A DNA stretch of 50,455 nt from a virus: IMG/VR virus record IMGVR_UViG_3300008952_000077, positions 1 to 50,455 of that record; one strand, 5' to 3'. The position numbers and the translations under genes are program-made. Shown here one piece after another: positions 7,341 through 16,152 of this stretch. Each line of letters begins with the position of its first letter. Position 1 is the first letter of the stretch. The notes below the pieces were generated by a model. That model did not search any database. It was not told the origin of the DNA and saw nothing but the letters and a program-made list of their open reading frames with translations.

Positions 7341-7678
7341 AGCTCTGGGAACTCCTCCGCGATCAAATCAAAGACATCTTCAACTTCATCGGCGTTCAAG
7401 GAAAAGTCTTTGCTCAATTGTTGTCCTTGTGTGATTAATTTTTTGCTTTTCTTTATTCTTTGTTTGTTTAATTTCTGTTTACTTGAAACATAATCACCTA
7501 TAAAAGATAAAATTGTGTCGTTATCGGAATTAACAGCTTCTATAATGGCCTTAAAGAATTCGGACTGGGTTAGTGAATTGTGGCGGAGGCGTACTATCAA
7601 TTTCGCGTGGTCGTGGTCTGAGACCTTAAAAACAATCCTCTTGGTGCTGTGACCGTAGTCACTGAAATCCTCGGGCAT
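7337..7678 (-). CDS. probable ribbon-helix-helix DNA-binding protein
   Basis: The 113-residue protein starts MPEDFSDYGHSTKRIVFKV. Residues about 14-48 (a strand KRIVFKVSDHDHAKL, then helices with SLTQSEFFKAIIEAV) match the CopG/Arc-like ribbon-helix-helix layout. The C-terminal half is a basic-then-acidic helix, including KKSKKL. It is co-transcribed with the sigma4-like protein. A regulator role is inferred. Confidence 0.5.
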   Translation of the reverse strand: MPEDFSDYGHSTKRIVFKVSDHDHAKLIVRLRHNSLTQSEFFKAIIEAVNSDNDTILSFIGDYVSSKQKLNKQRIKKSKKLITQGQQLSKDFSLNADEVEDVFDLIAEEFPEL

Positions 7679-7681
7679 AAT

Positions 7682-8719
7682 TTACCACTTCCTTGTGTTT
7701 ATGTGGGTGCGGCTCTCGCCCAGACCAGCGGAGGTTTGGCGTACAAATTTAGCTTTGTGCTGTAACTCTTTCAAATTTTGCGCACCGCTATATGAAAAAC
7801 CGCTCCTAATCCCTCTCTCAATATCCTCCAGAATGCCAATCACACTGCCGCGAAAAGGAACTTGAGTAGCAACCCCCTCAAAAGACGAGTAGGCACCTCT
7901 CCAACTCATCTGTGCTTCTTTGGATGCCATACCACGATATGATTTATACTTAAACCCATCGGCGCCTTCAAAAACATTCCCCGGAGATTCTGTTGTACCG
8001 GCTAACAGCGATCCGCACATGACTGCATCTGCGCCGGCGGATAAAGCTTTTACAATATCGCCGGAGTTTCTTATGCCACCATCTGCGACGATAGCCACAT
8101 CGCGATCAGTTTTAGAGCATTCAAAGATAGTTTGGAGGCCCGGCAAGCCATGGCCGGTTTGAACGCGAGTGGAGCATATAGAACCGCCTCCAATATTGCA
8201 CCTTACTGAATCGGCCCCCCAATCTGATAGATCGTTGACCCCTTGCAAGGTCGCGACATTTCCAGCCATGATGTGGAAATCTGCGGTAAGTTTCCTAAGA
8301 TTTTCTAATGCTTCTTTCATCATGATGTGGTGGCCATGGGCCACGTCAACGCACAAAAAATCAACACCAGCGGACAGCAACGCCGTAGCACGTTCCAAAT
8401 AATCTCCGGAAATGCCAATTGCGGCGCCGAGCACCGGTGATATAGAATTTACGCTACATTCATAAGCTCTCACAACCTGAAGTACTTGTTCTTCAATTGT
8501 GTTATAGCGGTGGATGATACCGGCACCACCTATCCCATACATCGACGAAGCCATCTGGCCGCCTGTAATTGTGTCCATCGGTGATGAAAATATAGGCAAC
8601 TTCAACTGAAGGCCGCGGCCGAGATCGGTGCCAATGTTGATTTCTTTCCGTGAGCGTATTTCTGAATATTGTGGCTGCAGTAGGACATCATCGTACGTCA
8701 AAGCTTCTGTCTTATTCAC
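7682..8719 (-). CDS. GMP reductase / IMP dehydrogenase family enzyme without CBS domains
   Basis: The 345-residue TIM-barrel enzyme begins with the family signature [15 protein letters not shown]. It has the catalytic Cys182 in [20 protein letters not shown], the phosphate-site motif [16 protein letters not shown], and [10 protein letters not shown] with a flap (VPFRGSV) closer to GMP reductase than to IMPDH. It lacks the CBS pair usual in IMPDH, and its length matches GMP reductase (about 345). Either activity would adjust the guanine/adenine nucleotide pool during infection. TG after the catalytic Arg also favours GMP reductase. Confidence 0.8.
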   Translation of the reverse strand: MNKTEALTYDDVLLQPQYSEIRSRKEINIGTDLGRGLQLKLPIFSSPMDTITGGQMASSMYGIGGAGIIHRYNTIEEQVLQVVRAYECSVNSISPVLGAAIGISGDYLERATALLSAGVDFLCVDVAHGHHIMMKEALENLRKLTADFHIMAGNVATLQGVNDLSDWGADSVRCNIGGGSICSTRVQTGHGLPGLQTIFECSKTDRDVAIVADGGIRNSGDIVKALSAGADAVMCGSLLAGTTESPGNVFEGADGFKYKSYRGMASKEAQMSWRGAYSSFEGVATQVPFRGSVIGILEDIERGIRSGFSYSGAQNLKELQHKAKFVRQTSAGLGESRTHINTRKW

Positions 8720-9071
8720 TGGGCTCCTCCCTTCTCTTTCTGGCCTTGGCTGCTTTTTTTGCTCTTTTCATTGTAGGTGAATTGTCAGAGTCAACAACAG
8801 TTTCAGCGGCCTCAATACGGACTGGCGGTGGTACTGGCGGCTCCACGACAGGAGCTTGAGGAGTTTTGGGTACGAAGTGAGATTGTAGTGTGCCGTACGC
8901 CTCCTCGCATTCTGAAAGGCCCTTGGCGTGCCGTATGATTTCGGCAACAAAATCGGTGTGTTCCGAAATGGCTGCTGGGTTATTGATCAATATCTCAATA
9001 GCACCGAAATGTTCTAACGCTTTACCGCGAAGCTGCATTAACGCTGCTTCTAAATTTTTTAATGAGGCCAT
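8712..9071 (-). CDS. hypothetical protein with helical N-terminus and Pro-rich basic tail
   Basis: The start is ATG 9071, with AGGAG 9 nt upstream; a longer in-frame reading from 9137 would lie inside the thioredoxin gene. The 119-residue protein has two to three helices (residues 1-65, LKNLEAALMQLRG), a Pro/Val linker (PVVEPPVPPPV) and a basic Lys/Ala/Arg tail (KRAKKAAKARKRRE). The tail suggests nucleic-acid or ribosome contact. Family not recognised. Confidence 0.5.
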   Translation of the reverse strand: MASLKNLEAALMQLRGKALEHFGAIEILINNPAAISEHTDFVAEIIRHAKGLSECEEAYGTLQSHFVPKTPQAPVVEPPVPPPVRIEAAETVVDSDNSPTMKRAKKAAKARKRREEPSE

Positions 9072-9075
9072 ATTA

Positions 9076-9462
9076 TTAACTCCTTTCCTTTTGTGTGTGT
9101 TTGTATCTCTCAATAAATTCGTGTATCTGGTCTTCATAGTACCATGTCGCTTCGGATGGCTTTTCTGCGTCAGGCAGAATCTTTATTCTAGTATTCTCGC
9201 CCTCTGTTCTCACGAAACAAATAGTTGGAACACCTTCAAAGCCGTACTTTGCTTCAAGTTCTTCGCCATCGTGATACGTGTTGTAAACGTAAAACATGAC
9301 ATCCTCATACTCATCTGATATTCTTTTATATATCGGTGCGAGGGCATGACACATATGGCACTGTGATGAATAAAACTTAATCACGACGGAGTGCTTTTCA
9401 TCAACCTCCCCGTTCATAATCATGTCTAGACTTTTTCTATCAATCCTCTGGATTCTTGGCAT
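9076..9462 (-). CDS. thioredoxin-like protein (CHMC active site)
   Basis: The 128-residue protein has the thioredoxin fold: strand VVIKFYSSQCHMCHALAPIYKRI with the CHMC redox pair, followed by the cis-Pro loop GVPTICFV. ATG 9462 is chosen because AGGAGG lies 9 nt upstream; a TTG two codons earlier is possible. A plausible job is reducing the phage class II ribonucleotide reductase (21051-23015), but the two are not linked. The CHMC site differs from the canonical CGPC, so its redox potential probably differs. Confidence 0.85.
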   Translation of the reverse strand: MPRIQRIDRKSLDMIMNGEVDEKHSVVIKFYSSQCHMCHALAPIYKRISDEYEDVMFYVYNTYHDGEELEAKYGFEGVPTICFVRTEGENTRIKILPDAEKPSEATWYYEDQIHEFIERYKHTQKERS

Positions 9463-9697
9463 TGTCAATTACCTCCTTTGCTTTCTTCATGCATTCGGGA
9501 CAAAATAATCTTACCACCTCTTGCTTAACAACAACCGACCATGATTGTAACATGTCTCTATCTTCTTTGTCAAATGTTTCCTGACAAATACTGCATTGTT
9601 CCGGTAGCTTGCCAAACTGGGAAATTTTTTCCGCGAGGTTTTCTGTGGCTTGCTTATCTACGTACTTCTTTAGCGTACGGCGCTGCTGGCGATTCAT
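9440..9697 (-). CDS. small zinc-finger protein
   Basis: The 85-residue protein begins MNRQQRRTLKK, a start common in small marine-phage proteins. It carries two Cys pairs, CSIC (about 35-38) and CPEC (about 66-69), that would form one zinc site. The C-terminus is helical. It overlaps the methyltransferase stop upstream by 4 nt and the thioredoxin start by 23 nt. Function unknown. Confidence 0.55.
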   Translation of the reverse strand: MNRQQRRTLKKYVDKQATENLAEKISQFGKLPEQCSICQETFDKEDRDMLQSWSVVVKQEVVRLFCPECMKKAKEVIDNAKNPED

Positions 9698-10167
9698 CGG
9701 TTCATAGCTCCGAAGATTTGCCTTTCGTTTGTTCCGTCGAAGACAACAACGGCGGAGGGAAAGGGGGCGCTGTTATTACAATCACCGAATTTAAGGCGAC
9801 CCTTTACAAAATAGACTTCGTCCGCCTTCATGACGTACTCGTGCCAATATTTGGTGTCGGTTCGCGCAGGAATAAGCATCACCGCTTTGGTACCTTCCTT
9901 GCGGGATTCTTGGTAGGCCTTTTTGATCCACTTCTCAATGCCGCGGCCATATGGCGGATTGATAAAGCTGGCAAAACCTGACCAGTCTTTAGACAAGCCA
10001 TTCTCGGCTTCTGTAAAGAAGTTTGCGCATTTTGTATTAGTTGGATCTGCGCACGGGTCCAAGTCAAATGGTCCGAAGCGCCAATCTAGCTTATCGAAAA
10101 ATTCCTGTGGTGTTGCCCACTCTCCTGTTTTAGATGAGAACATCGTTAGTTGTGTATTTTTATTCAC
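9694..10167 (-). CDS. phage N6-adenine methyltransferase (Dam family)
   Basis: The 157-residue protein matches the compact phage Dam family: EWATPQEFFDKLDWRFGPFDLDPCA at the N-terminus, the catalytic NPPYG motif (about residues 70-74), and FVKGRLKFGD with a C-terminal strand. It methylates adenine in DNA, presumably to protect phage DNA or mark it. It overlaps the next methyltransferase gene by 8 nt. It is single-domain, as usual for this family. Confidence 0.85.
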   Translation of the reverse strand: MNKNTQLTMFSSKTGEWATPQEFFDKLDWRFGPFDLDPCADPTNTKCANFFTEAENGLSKDWSGFASFINPPYGRGIEKWIKKAYQESRKEGTKAVMLIPARTDTKYWHEYVMKADEVYFVKGRLKFGDCNNSAPFPSAVVVFDGTNERQIFGAMNR

Positions 10168-11065
10168 TTGTTTTCCTTTTTTTGTTAGTTGGGAATCCCC
10201 GTTGAACCAATAAATTACTCATGTCAGCATAATCTTTATTAATTTCAAAAGCGATCCATTTTAAATTGTTTTGTTTGCAAACCAATGCCTCACTGCCTGT
10301 GCCAGCAAAGGGTATCACGACGCGGGGCGCCCCATCTTCATGCAGGCAACCATCCAGCAATTTTTGTGTTAGCTTGATAGGTTTTTGTGTGGGATGTTTG
10401 ATTCCGTCGGTAACATTGAGGGCTTTAGCTTGCTTACTTGTATACAGTGCAGCGGCGGAGGGGGAATACACGTAGCGTTCAGAAATGCCGGAGCCGCCGG
10501 CAAGAGAAGGCACCTTAATAACATCTCGTGGAAGGGCGCCCTTCTTGTTGACGGTATAAGTTGTGGTCACATCCTTGCCTTTGGTATTAAACCGGCCGGT
10601 ACCGGGCGGGCGTTTGCGCTTGCCATCTGAGTAACCTTTAACGAACCCCTCTGTATATGGTTCTCTAACACTATCTCTGTTGAAAATTCTCTTATTCTTA
10701 TCTTTCCAGACACACAATATTGATTCATGGCTGCGTTGCCAAAAATGCAAAGAAGGGACTGTTTTGTTGGTGTAATGCCATACAAGCCACCGGTGCGGTA
10801 AAGATAACTCAACAGAAATAAAAGCCAGAATCTCGCTAAAGCCATAGATATACATCGTGCCCGAAGGGGCCAAGATCCTCTCACATTCTGTTAACCATTC
10901 CTTGCACCACGAAATATAATCTTGAATTTCTTTTCTTGTCTTGTTGTTTCCAAAATCCTTACCAATATTATAAGGAGGATCAACAATCAAACAATCAACA
11001 GAATCCGCGTCTATTTGTGGAAGACCATCAATGCAACTCATTAAATTGACTGTGTTCCAATTCAT
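10160..11065 (-). CDS. beta-class DNA methyltransferase (N6-A/N4-C)
   Basis: The 301-residue methyltransferase has the catalytic DPPYNIG motif near residue 30 and the SAM-binding FAGTGSEA motif near residue 265. This motif order defines the beta class. HPTQKP precedes the SAM motif, as in HinfI/MboII-type enzymes. ATG 11065 is used; an in-frame GTG 3 codons earlier lies in the upstream gene. It overlaps the probable endonuclease gene by 4 nt, as in a restriction-modification pair. Confidence 0.85.
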   Translation of the reverse strand: MNWNTVNLMSCIDGLPQIDADSVDCLIVDPPYNIGKDFGNNKTRKEIQDYISWCKEWLTECERILAPSGTMYIYGFSEILAFISVELSLPHRWLVWHYTNKTVPSLHFWQRSHESILCVWKDKNKRIFNRDSVREPYTEGFVKGYSDGKRKRPPGTGRFNTKGKDVTTTYTVNKKGALPRDVIKVPSLAGGSGISERYVYSPSAAALYTSKQAKALNVTDGIKHPTQKPIKLTQKLLDGCLHEDGAPRVVIPFAGTGSEALVCKQNNLKWIAFEINKDYADMSNLLVQRGFPTNKKRKTSE

Positions 11066-11691
11066 AGACCCCACTTCTCAATTGGGTACACAAATGATAG
11101 ATTGATCAGTTTTTGAAACTTGTTGGATCCTGCTAACATATAGTCATCATTACTGCCACCTTCGCCGCCCTGTTGGCGGGAGAATAATCTGGATTTTTTA
11201 TTTGGGCCGGCCATGTAACGAACAAAGTCCGCCTTATGCATCCAGAACATTCTTAATTCGGGAGGCCGGGTTTCGGGGGAAGCCCATAAAACATTCGGGT
11301 TATCCAAAGATGGATTGACGCCACAAAAAATTAATCGCGACCAATCCTTTTTTTCTGCAATATGATTAAAAGTAAATTCATCAGGCTTAATTAGCTTACG
11401 GCCGAAATGTACACTGGACTTCCTCTTTACCTTTGGAGAGTTAGCGACACTGAATTTAATTTCCGTCTTGATATCGTCAAATATCCTATCATGGGCCGGA
11501 TTTTGGGGTACCTGTACAACACAGCCTTCGTTACTCATGTATTGTTCTACGGCCATTTCACCGTACACACCCTTGTTTTTGGTGCTCAGGCCAACATATT
11601 TTTCAATAGGCGTCCCGATCCAATTATTGTGTTGATTGCTGTCAAGAAAGCTGATTAGCGTTTGATGCTCAAACAATGTTGAAGCCATCAT
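11062..11691 (-). CDS. probable PD-(D/E)xK endonuclease, partner of the methyltransferase
   Basis: The 209-residue protein has a central YGEMAVEQYMSNEG helix followed by HDRIFDDIKTEIKFS. This gives Asp then ExK, the spacing of a PD-(D/E)xK nuclease core. Residues 105-140 form strands with WSRLIFCGVNPSL, as in type II restriction enzymes, and a C-terminal basic region follows. It is directly upstream of, and overlaps, a beta-class methyltransferase. I infer a type II restriction enzyme or a host-DNA-degrading nuclease. No named enzyme is recognised. Confidence 0.5.
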   Translation of the reverse strand: MMASTLFEHQTLISFLDSNQHNNWIGTPIEKYVGLSTKNKGVYGEMAVEQYMSNEGCVVQVPQNPAHDRIFDDIKTEIKFSVANSPKVKRKSSVHFGRKLIKPDEFTFNHIAEKKDWSRLIFCGVNPSLDNPNVLWASPETRPPELRMFWMHKADFVRYMAGPNKKSRLFSRQQGGEGGSNDDYMLAGSNKFQKLINLSFVYPIEKWGL

Positions 11692-11942
11692 TGTTCTTCC
11701 CCAACACCAGAGATTAGTGCGAAGTTGTCAACCACCTCGTCAATATTGTACTTCTGCTTATAAAGACGATATGCCTTCACTGCTGCTCGGATCTCATCCG
11801 TATTGAGCCATCCATTCTCCCGAAACTCCGAACGAAGTTCTCGCTTCTGTTCCTGATAGGGTTCGATGCACTCTTCAATTGCTGCTAGGGAGCGGATATA
11901 CTCCTTAACGTATTGTTTCTTTTGATCATTTGTTGTAGCCAT
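11688..11942 (-). CDS. small coiled-coil protein, weakly GapR/DUF2312-like
   Basis: The 84-residue all-helical protein has an N-terminal coiled coil (YVKEYIRSLAAIEECIEP) and FRENGWLNTDEIRAAVKAYRLYKQK. The order of helices and the G-x-x-x-x-EIR-AVK-R pattern resemble GapR-type DNA-binding proteins, only loosely. It is the first gene of the operon driven by the promoter at 11966-11994 and precedes the endonuclease, so it could also be an RM controller. Confidence 0.4.
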   Translation of the reverse strand: MATTNDQKKQYVKEYIRSLAAIEECIEPYQEQKRELRSEFRENGWLNTDEIRAAVKAYRLYKQKYNIDEVVDNFALISGVGEEQ

Positions 11943-11965
11943 GTGGCCTCCTTATTTACTCTATT

Positions 11966-11994
11966 AATATAGCAGAATATTGGGAAGCTGTCAA
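11966..11994 (-). promoter_or_regulatory. sigma70-type promoter for the DNA-modification operon
   Basis: TTGACA (11994-11989), 17-bp spacer and TATATT (11971-11966), 24 bp ahead of ATG 11942, with AAGGAGG between. Confidence 0.8.
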
Positions 11995-11998
11995 GTAT

Positions 11999-12697
11999 TT
12001 AATCCACGTGAACTTGAAAAACTTGATATATAAAATTGCGCATCAAACGCTGTTTTTCTTCTTCTGTTTCGCATTCAGCGTACTTGTAGTTGTAGGTTGC
12101 CTTCTCGTTCTGAATTTTAGACTCTATTTCTTGAATTTTTGTTTTCATCCATCTAGTTTGCTGCTTGTAGTTCTTTGGAGTTCTGACTCCGAATCTCTCC
12201 GAAAGGTCAAGGAGGAAATAATATCGTTCTTCTTTTAATGCCCTTTGTGCTTCCTTGAACAATTCAAGCCTCTCTTTCTTTTCCTCATCTGATAAATTCT
12301 GTAATCGATCAGGGTGGAGGTAGAGTGCTATTTGTTTAAAAAGCTTGGCGAAAGCGTTAGATAATTCTTTGCTGTCTTTTATTAAAACCTCGTCGTCTGC
12401 ATCAGCCTCTGATTTGTCGTGATGAACCACAAGCGCCCCATCGGCATCAACGTCGGTCTCTGGCAACCTGAGCCTTTCTTCAGGCTGGCTTTCCTCAATC
12501 TTGATTGATTGTGCGGCTAGAAGATTTTTGTTTAGATCAACAAGATCTACTTCTTTTTCCCTACAAAAATCCTCAAGATACCTCTGAAATTCTTGAGCAT
12601 GGGACTCATTGATATCATCTATAAATTCCAACTCGCTATGCTTAAACCTAAGTTCATTCAAGGTTCTTTTCCATTTTAACAAATTAGATGCGCGCAC
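11999..12697 (-). CDS. J-domain (DnaJ-like) co-chaperone
   Basis: The start is GTG at 12697. The 232-residue protein has a helical N-terminal arm, an acidic linker at about 75-105, and a J-domain at about 110-170. In the J-domain, FAKLFKQIALYLHPDRLQ carries the HPD tripeptide needed to stimulate DnaK, and FKEAQRALKEERYYFLL is the third helix. A charged coiled-coil tail follows. No zinc-finger or client-binding domain is present. It may recruit host DnaK for phage replication or assembly. Confidence 0.7.
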   Translation of the reverse strand: MRASNLLKWKRTLNELRFKHSELEFIDDINESHAQEFQRYLEDFCREKEVDLVDLNKNLLAAQSIKIEESQPEERLRLPETDVDADGALVVHHDKSEADADDEVLIKDSKELSNAFAKLFKQIALYLHPDRLQNLSDEEKKERLELFKEAQRALKEERYYFLLDLSERFGVRTPKNYKQQTRWMKTKIQEIESKIQNEKATYNYKYAECETEEEKQRLMRNFIYQVFQVHVD

Positions 12698-12723
12698 GAC
12701 CCTTACTCCGTGCTATAATTAGG

Positions 12724-15700
12724 CTAACCAAGCAGTTTAAATGTCTTACCCACAGCATAAGTGGAAAAGCCCCACTGCTCGTCATACTTTAACTTGGCCA
12801 TATAGGGCCTATTGGTGAAAATCTTATCTTTTTCTGGCTTGACGCCCCAACATCTAATCTTCTCTGTCTCGTTGTTGGAGTCAATTACCTCAACAATCCA
12901 ATAATTCTTGCCGTTCTTGGTTTTCTTCGGAACAATCTTGCGTGGAATGAACCAACACACGCACAGATCCGAATCAAATTCAGAAATAGGTGGAATAAAT
13001 TTATCCTTGAGTCTTTGAATAGTTTCAGTGGTGATTACCAGATTCATTGGGAACACTCCAGTCAGTTCTGACTTAAAGTGAATGATTTCTTCTTCCGAGA
13101 AGTCTCCTTCCTTGCTGTAAGCTTCAATATTCTCAGCAAACTTCTTTCTATTTTTTGGTCTATCAACAACTGCTGCAGACCAAAAATGTTTACGACCAGA
13201 GAATCTCTCGTCAACAAGCTTATCCATGGCTCCGGCGCGACAGAGGGCATCCAGCGCCTTCTTGTTCAATTTAGAATATGTTATCTCTTCCCGGAACAAT
13301 AGGTCTTCAATGTTGTTGAAGGGTCGGTGTTCAATTATCTGCTCCAATGCAGAATCTCCAAAACCCTTAATGGAAGTAAGCGGCTGGATCAACGTCGTGT
13401 TGTCTGATGCAATCTCCCACACACGTCCGGATTTATTAACGTCCACCGGTGCAATATTGTATCCGAATGACTTTGCAATATTGATTGCTTTTTCCTTACG
13501 GGTCTCAGGCTCTTTATCCAAGAATGCAGCCATCCATTCGGCCTCATAGTAATTCAGTAACCACGCGCACTGATAGGAGATCACACTATAGGAGACCGCA
13601 TGTGACTTGTTAAAACCATATCCGGAGAAGTATTCAAACTTATCCCACAGTGCTTGCGCTTCGTCGCGAGAAATGTCTTTTGCCACACAGCCCTTAATGA
13701 ATTTGTCATGCAGCCTGCCCTTTACGGAACCTTTGCCTGTTCCCTTCTTGGTTAACACCTTGCGAAGCATGTTACCTTCATCGAGAGTCAATCCCCCAAG
13801 CTTGTGGGCTAACAGGGCGATCTGCTCTTGGAAGATGAGGAATCCAAATGTTTCCTCGGTAATCTCTCGGGCCTCTTCAGAGAGATATCCAATGCGATGC
13901 GGATGATTTTTTGCGTCCACGTAGTCAGCATCCACACCTGCTGATAATGGGCCCGGGCGAAAGATGGATGTAATAGCTGACACATCAATAATATTACGAG
14001 GTTTCACTCTGGTGCAAAATCCTTGTGCGCCAGTCTCAGTGAACTGGAATACACCTGCCCACTTGCCTTTATGAAATATGTTTTCGTATACTTTTTGATC
14101 TTCAAGATCAATTACGTCTGGGTGTAAGTTTTCATTGTAGTAGTCGCGTACTTGGGTAAAGGTAGGCTCCTCAACGTTGTGGTAACGACGAAGTATGTGC
14201 TGAATGCAAACTTCCATCATCTTAAGAGTAGATAAGCCGAGCAAATCGAATTTAATGAACCCCATCGGTTCAAGATGACGTACGTTTTGACCCTCGGCCC
14301 ATGGGGCCTGACGCACACCACCTGAGTTAATCAGGGGCATACTCTTGTCTAGATCTTCTGCAATAACTACCCCGCCTGCATGACGTGAACATGAGCGAAC
14401 TTGGCCAACCAATCCTTCAACGTGTGTTTTTACTTGAGGATACTTGTTTAGATATGCGGTCAGTGTCGGTGAGAATTCCATCACCTCTTCCCAAGTTGGC
14501 ACATATACGCCGGCTTTGATGCCGTGCTTACGCTTGGCCTCGGGTGTTGCTTCGCGGATCATAATAGACGTGACTGTGTTGACCTCTGTAAATTCTATGT
14601 TGTAGAGTTTGGAGATATCTTTAATCAGCGATTTAAGCTGCAGCGTGTTCCAGTTGGAAATTGGCGCAACGCAATCCTCTCCCCACATTTCAACAAGTCT
14701 CTCTTTGAGTGCCATACTGTCGGACACATCGTAGTCAATGTCAGGATAATCGGTTGCATCAGAACGCAAAAATCTTGAGAACAGAAGGCCATGCTTGATT
14801 GGATCAATTTGGGTGATACCCAGTGCATAGGCAACAAGAGAACCTGCGGCTGAGCCGCGGCCCGGGCCGGCGAGCATCATATTATTGGTGACGTCAACAA
14901 TCGCTTTCATGGTAAGGAAATACTTGGAGAAGCCGCGATCATCTATCACATTAAGCTCTCTTCGTAATCTATCCGTGTACTCTTTGTTTGTGTGTAAGGC
15001 ACGGTCTTTCAAGCCCTCTAGGGCAAAATTTACTAAGGCCTGTGTGGCGGTAAATCCGGCCGGCACAACAAACTCAGGAAGACGAACCGTGTTGTCGGGC
15101 AGGAATGATTCAATGCGCCCAAAAGCGATCTTGTGTGTTTCTTCAATACTTTGCAAGACTATATCATCGTTGTATTCAAACCCCTGCTCTGCGGAATATT
15201 GTTTGTAACTCTCCCACATTTGATCGCCATTCTTTGGGTATAGCTCATAACCGATCTCTTCAACACCATCAGGCAATTGAGATTCTTCTTCAGCCCAAGA
15301 TGGCCGGCCTTTACCGAGCCAACCAAGGCGTTTGTAAAGTTCGCGATCTTTCCAAGCATCGGGGCCCGGATAATGACTATCGGCTGTTGATATTAATTTA
15401 ACATCAAACTCGTCGGCTACCTGCATTACATATTGATTTAATTCATGTTGTTCTTTAATGTTGTTCCATTGGATTTCGGCATACCACCGATCACCAAAAA
15501 CATCGACCATGCGTCTAGTGGTTTCGCGCATGGCTGCCAGCACTGCATCGTCGCTATCATCTCTATTCTCCCAATAGTCGCCGGCGTATACGCCGCCAAG
15601 ACAAGCAGAAGAAGCGATAATGCCTTCATTGTATTTCTTGAGAAGCGCATAATCAATACGCGGATAGCGGTAAAAGTTTTCTGGCTGATATGACTCAGAA

Positions 15701-16152
15701 ACTAATTTAAATAGATTGTTTAAGCCCGTCTGGTTCTGTACCAACAATACAAGATGACGTCTGCGGCGCAATATATCTTGGGTTTTCTTGCTGTTGCCTT
15801 CGTCTTCTACGGTGGCGCCCGACTGGGCATCCTTCTTGATACTCTTGGCGCGCTTCTTGTCTGCCATGGCCTGATCATAGGCTTCTCGCCATTCTGCAAT
15901 TGAGGGAGTAAAATACGCCTCGCAACCAAAAATAGGCTTGAAGTTTTTACCTTCGGCTTGCATTTTCTTTGCATGCAAAACCTGATATGCTAGACCATTC
16001 ATGTTTCCATGATCGGTTAAGGCTAGCGCCTCGCAGCCATTTTCGTACGCAAAATTCATATGATCCTGCGGAAATCCAATAGCATCAAAAATAGAACCGG
16101 CAACGCTATGTGCATGCAGTCCCACGAACTTAATCTTTGGTTGTTTATTCAT
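12724..16152 (-). CDS. dnaE: DNA polymerase III alpha subunit (family C, DnaE type)
   Basis: The 1142-residue replicase starts with a PHP domain (LHAHS at 12-16, LTDHG at 45-49). It has the palm sequence GPGRGSAAGS (about 429-438), catalytic acids in PDIDYD (about 470-475) and the third acid in KFDLLGL (about 634-640). The fingers/beta-binding region and a helix-hairpin-helix (LTSIKGFGDSALEQI) lie in the C-terminal third. Length is close to bacterial DnaE (about 1160). It has a promoter inside the upstream gene. A complete family C polymerase is rare in phages, and this phage also encodes a family A polymerase. Confidence 0.93.
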   Translation of the reverse strand: MNKQPKIKFVGLHAHSVAGSIFDAIGFPQDHMNFAYENGCEALALTDHGNMNGLAYQVLHAKKMQAEGKNFKPIFGCEAYFTPSIAEWREAYDQAMADKKRAKSIKKDAQSGATVEDEGNSKKTQDILRRRRHLVLLVQNQTGLNNLFKLVSESYQPENFYRYPRIDYALLKKYNEGIIASSACLGGVYAGDYWENRDDSDDAVLAAMRETTRRMVDVFGDRWYAEIQWNNIKEQHELNQYVMQVADEFDVKLISTADSHYPGPDAWKDRELYKRLGWLGKGRPSWAEEESQLPDGVEEIGYELYPKNGDQMWESYKQYSAEQGFEYNDDIVLQSIEETHKIAFGRIESFLPDNTVRLPEFVVPAGFTATQALVNFALEGLKDRALHTNKEYTDRLRRELNVIDDRGFSKYFLTMKAIVDVTNNMMLAGPGRGSAAGSLVAYALGITQIDPIKHGLLFSRFLRSDATDYPDIDYDVSDSMALKERLVEMWGEDCVAPISNWNTLQLKSLIKDISKLYNIEFTEVNTVTSIMIREATPEAKRKHGIKAGVYVPTWEEVMEFSPTLTAYLNKYPQVKTHVEGLVGQVRSCSRHAGGVVIAEDLDKSMPLINSGGVRQAPWAEGQNVRHLEPMGFIKFDLLGLSTLKMMEVCIQHILRRYHNVEEPTFTQVRDYYNENLHPDVIDLEDQKVYENIFHKGKWAGVFQFTETGAQGFCTRVKPRNIIDVSAITSIFRPGPLSAGVDADYVDAKNHPHRIGYLSEEAREITEETFGFLIFQEQIALLAHKLGGLTLDEGNMLRKVLTKKGTGKGSVKGRLHDKFIKGCVAKDISRDEAQALWDKFEYFSGYGFNKSHAVSYSVISYQCAWLLNYYEAEWMAAFLDKEPETRKEKAINIAKSFGYNIAPVDVNKSGRVWEIASDNTTLIQPLTSIKGFGDSALEQIIEHRPFNNIEDLLFREEITYSKLNKKALDALCRAGAMDKLVDERFSGRKHFWSAAVVDRPKNRKKFAENIEAYSKEGDFSEEEIIHFKSELTGVFPMNLVITTETIQRLKDKFIPPISEFDSDLCVCWFIPRKIVPKKTKNGKNYWIVEVIDSNNETEKIRCWGVKPEKDKIFTNRPYMAKLKYDEQWGFSTYAVGKTFKLLG

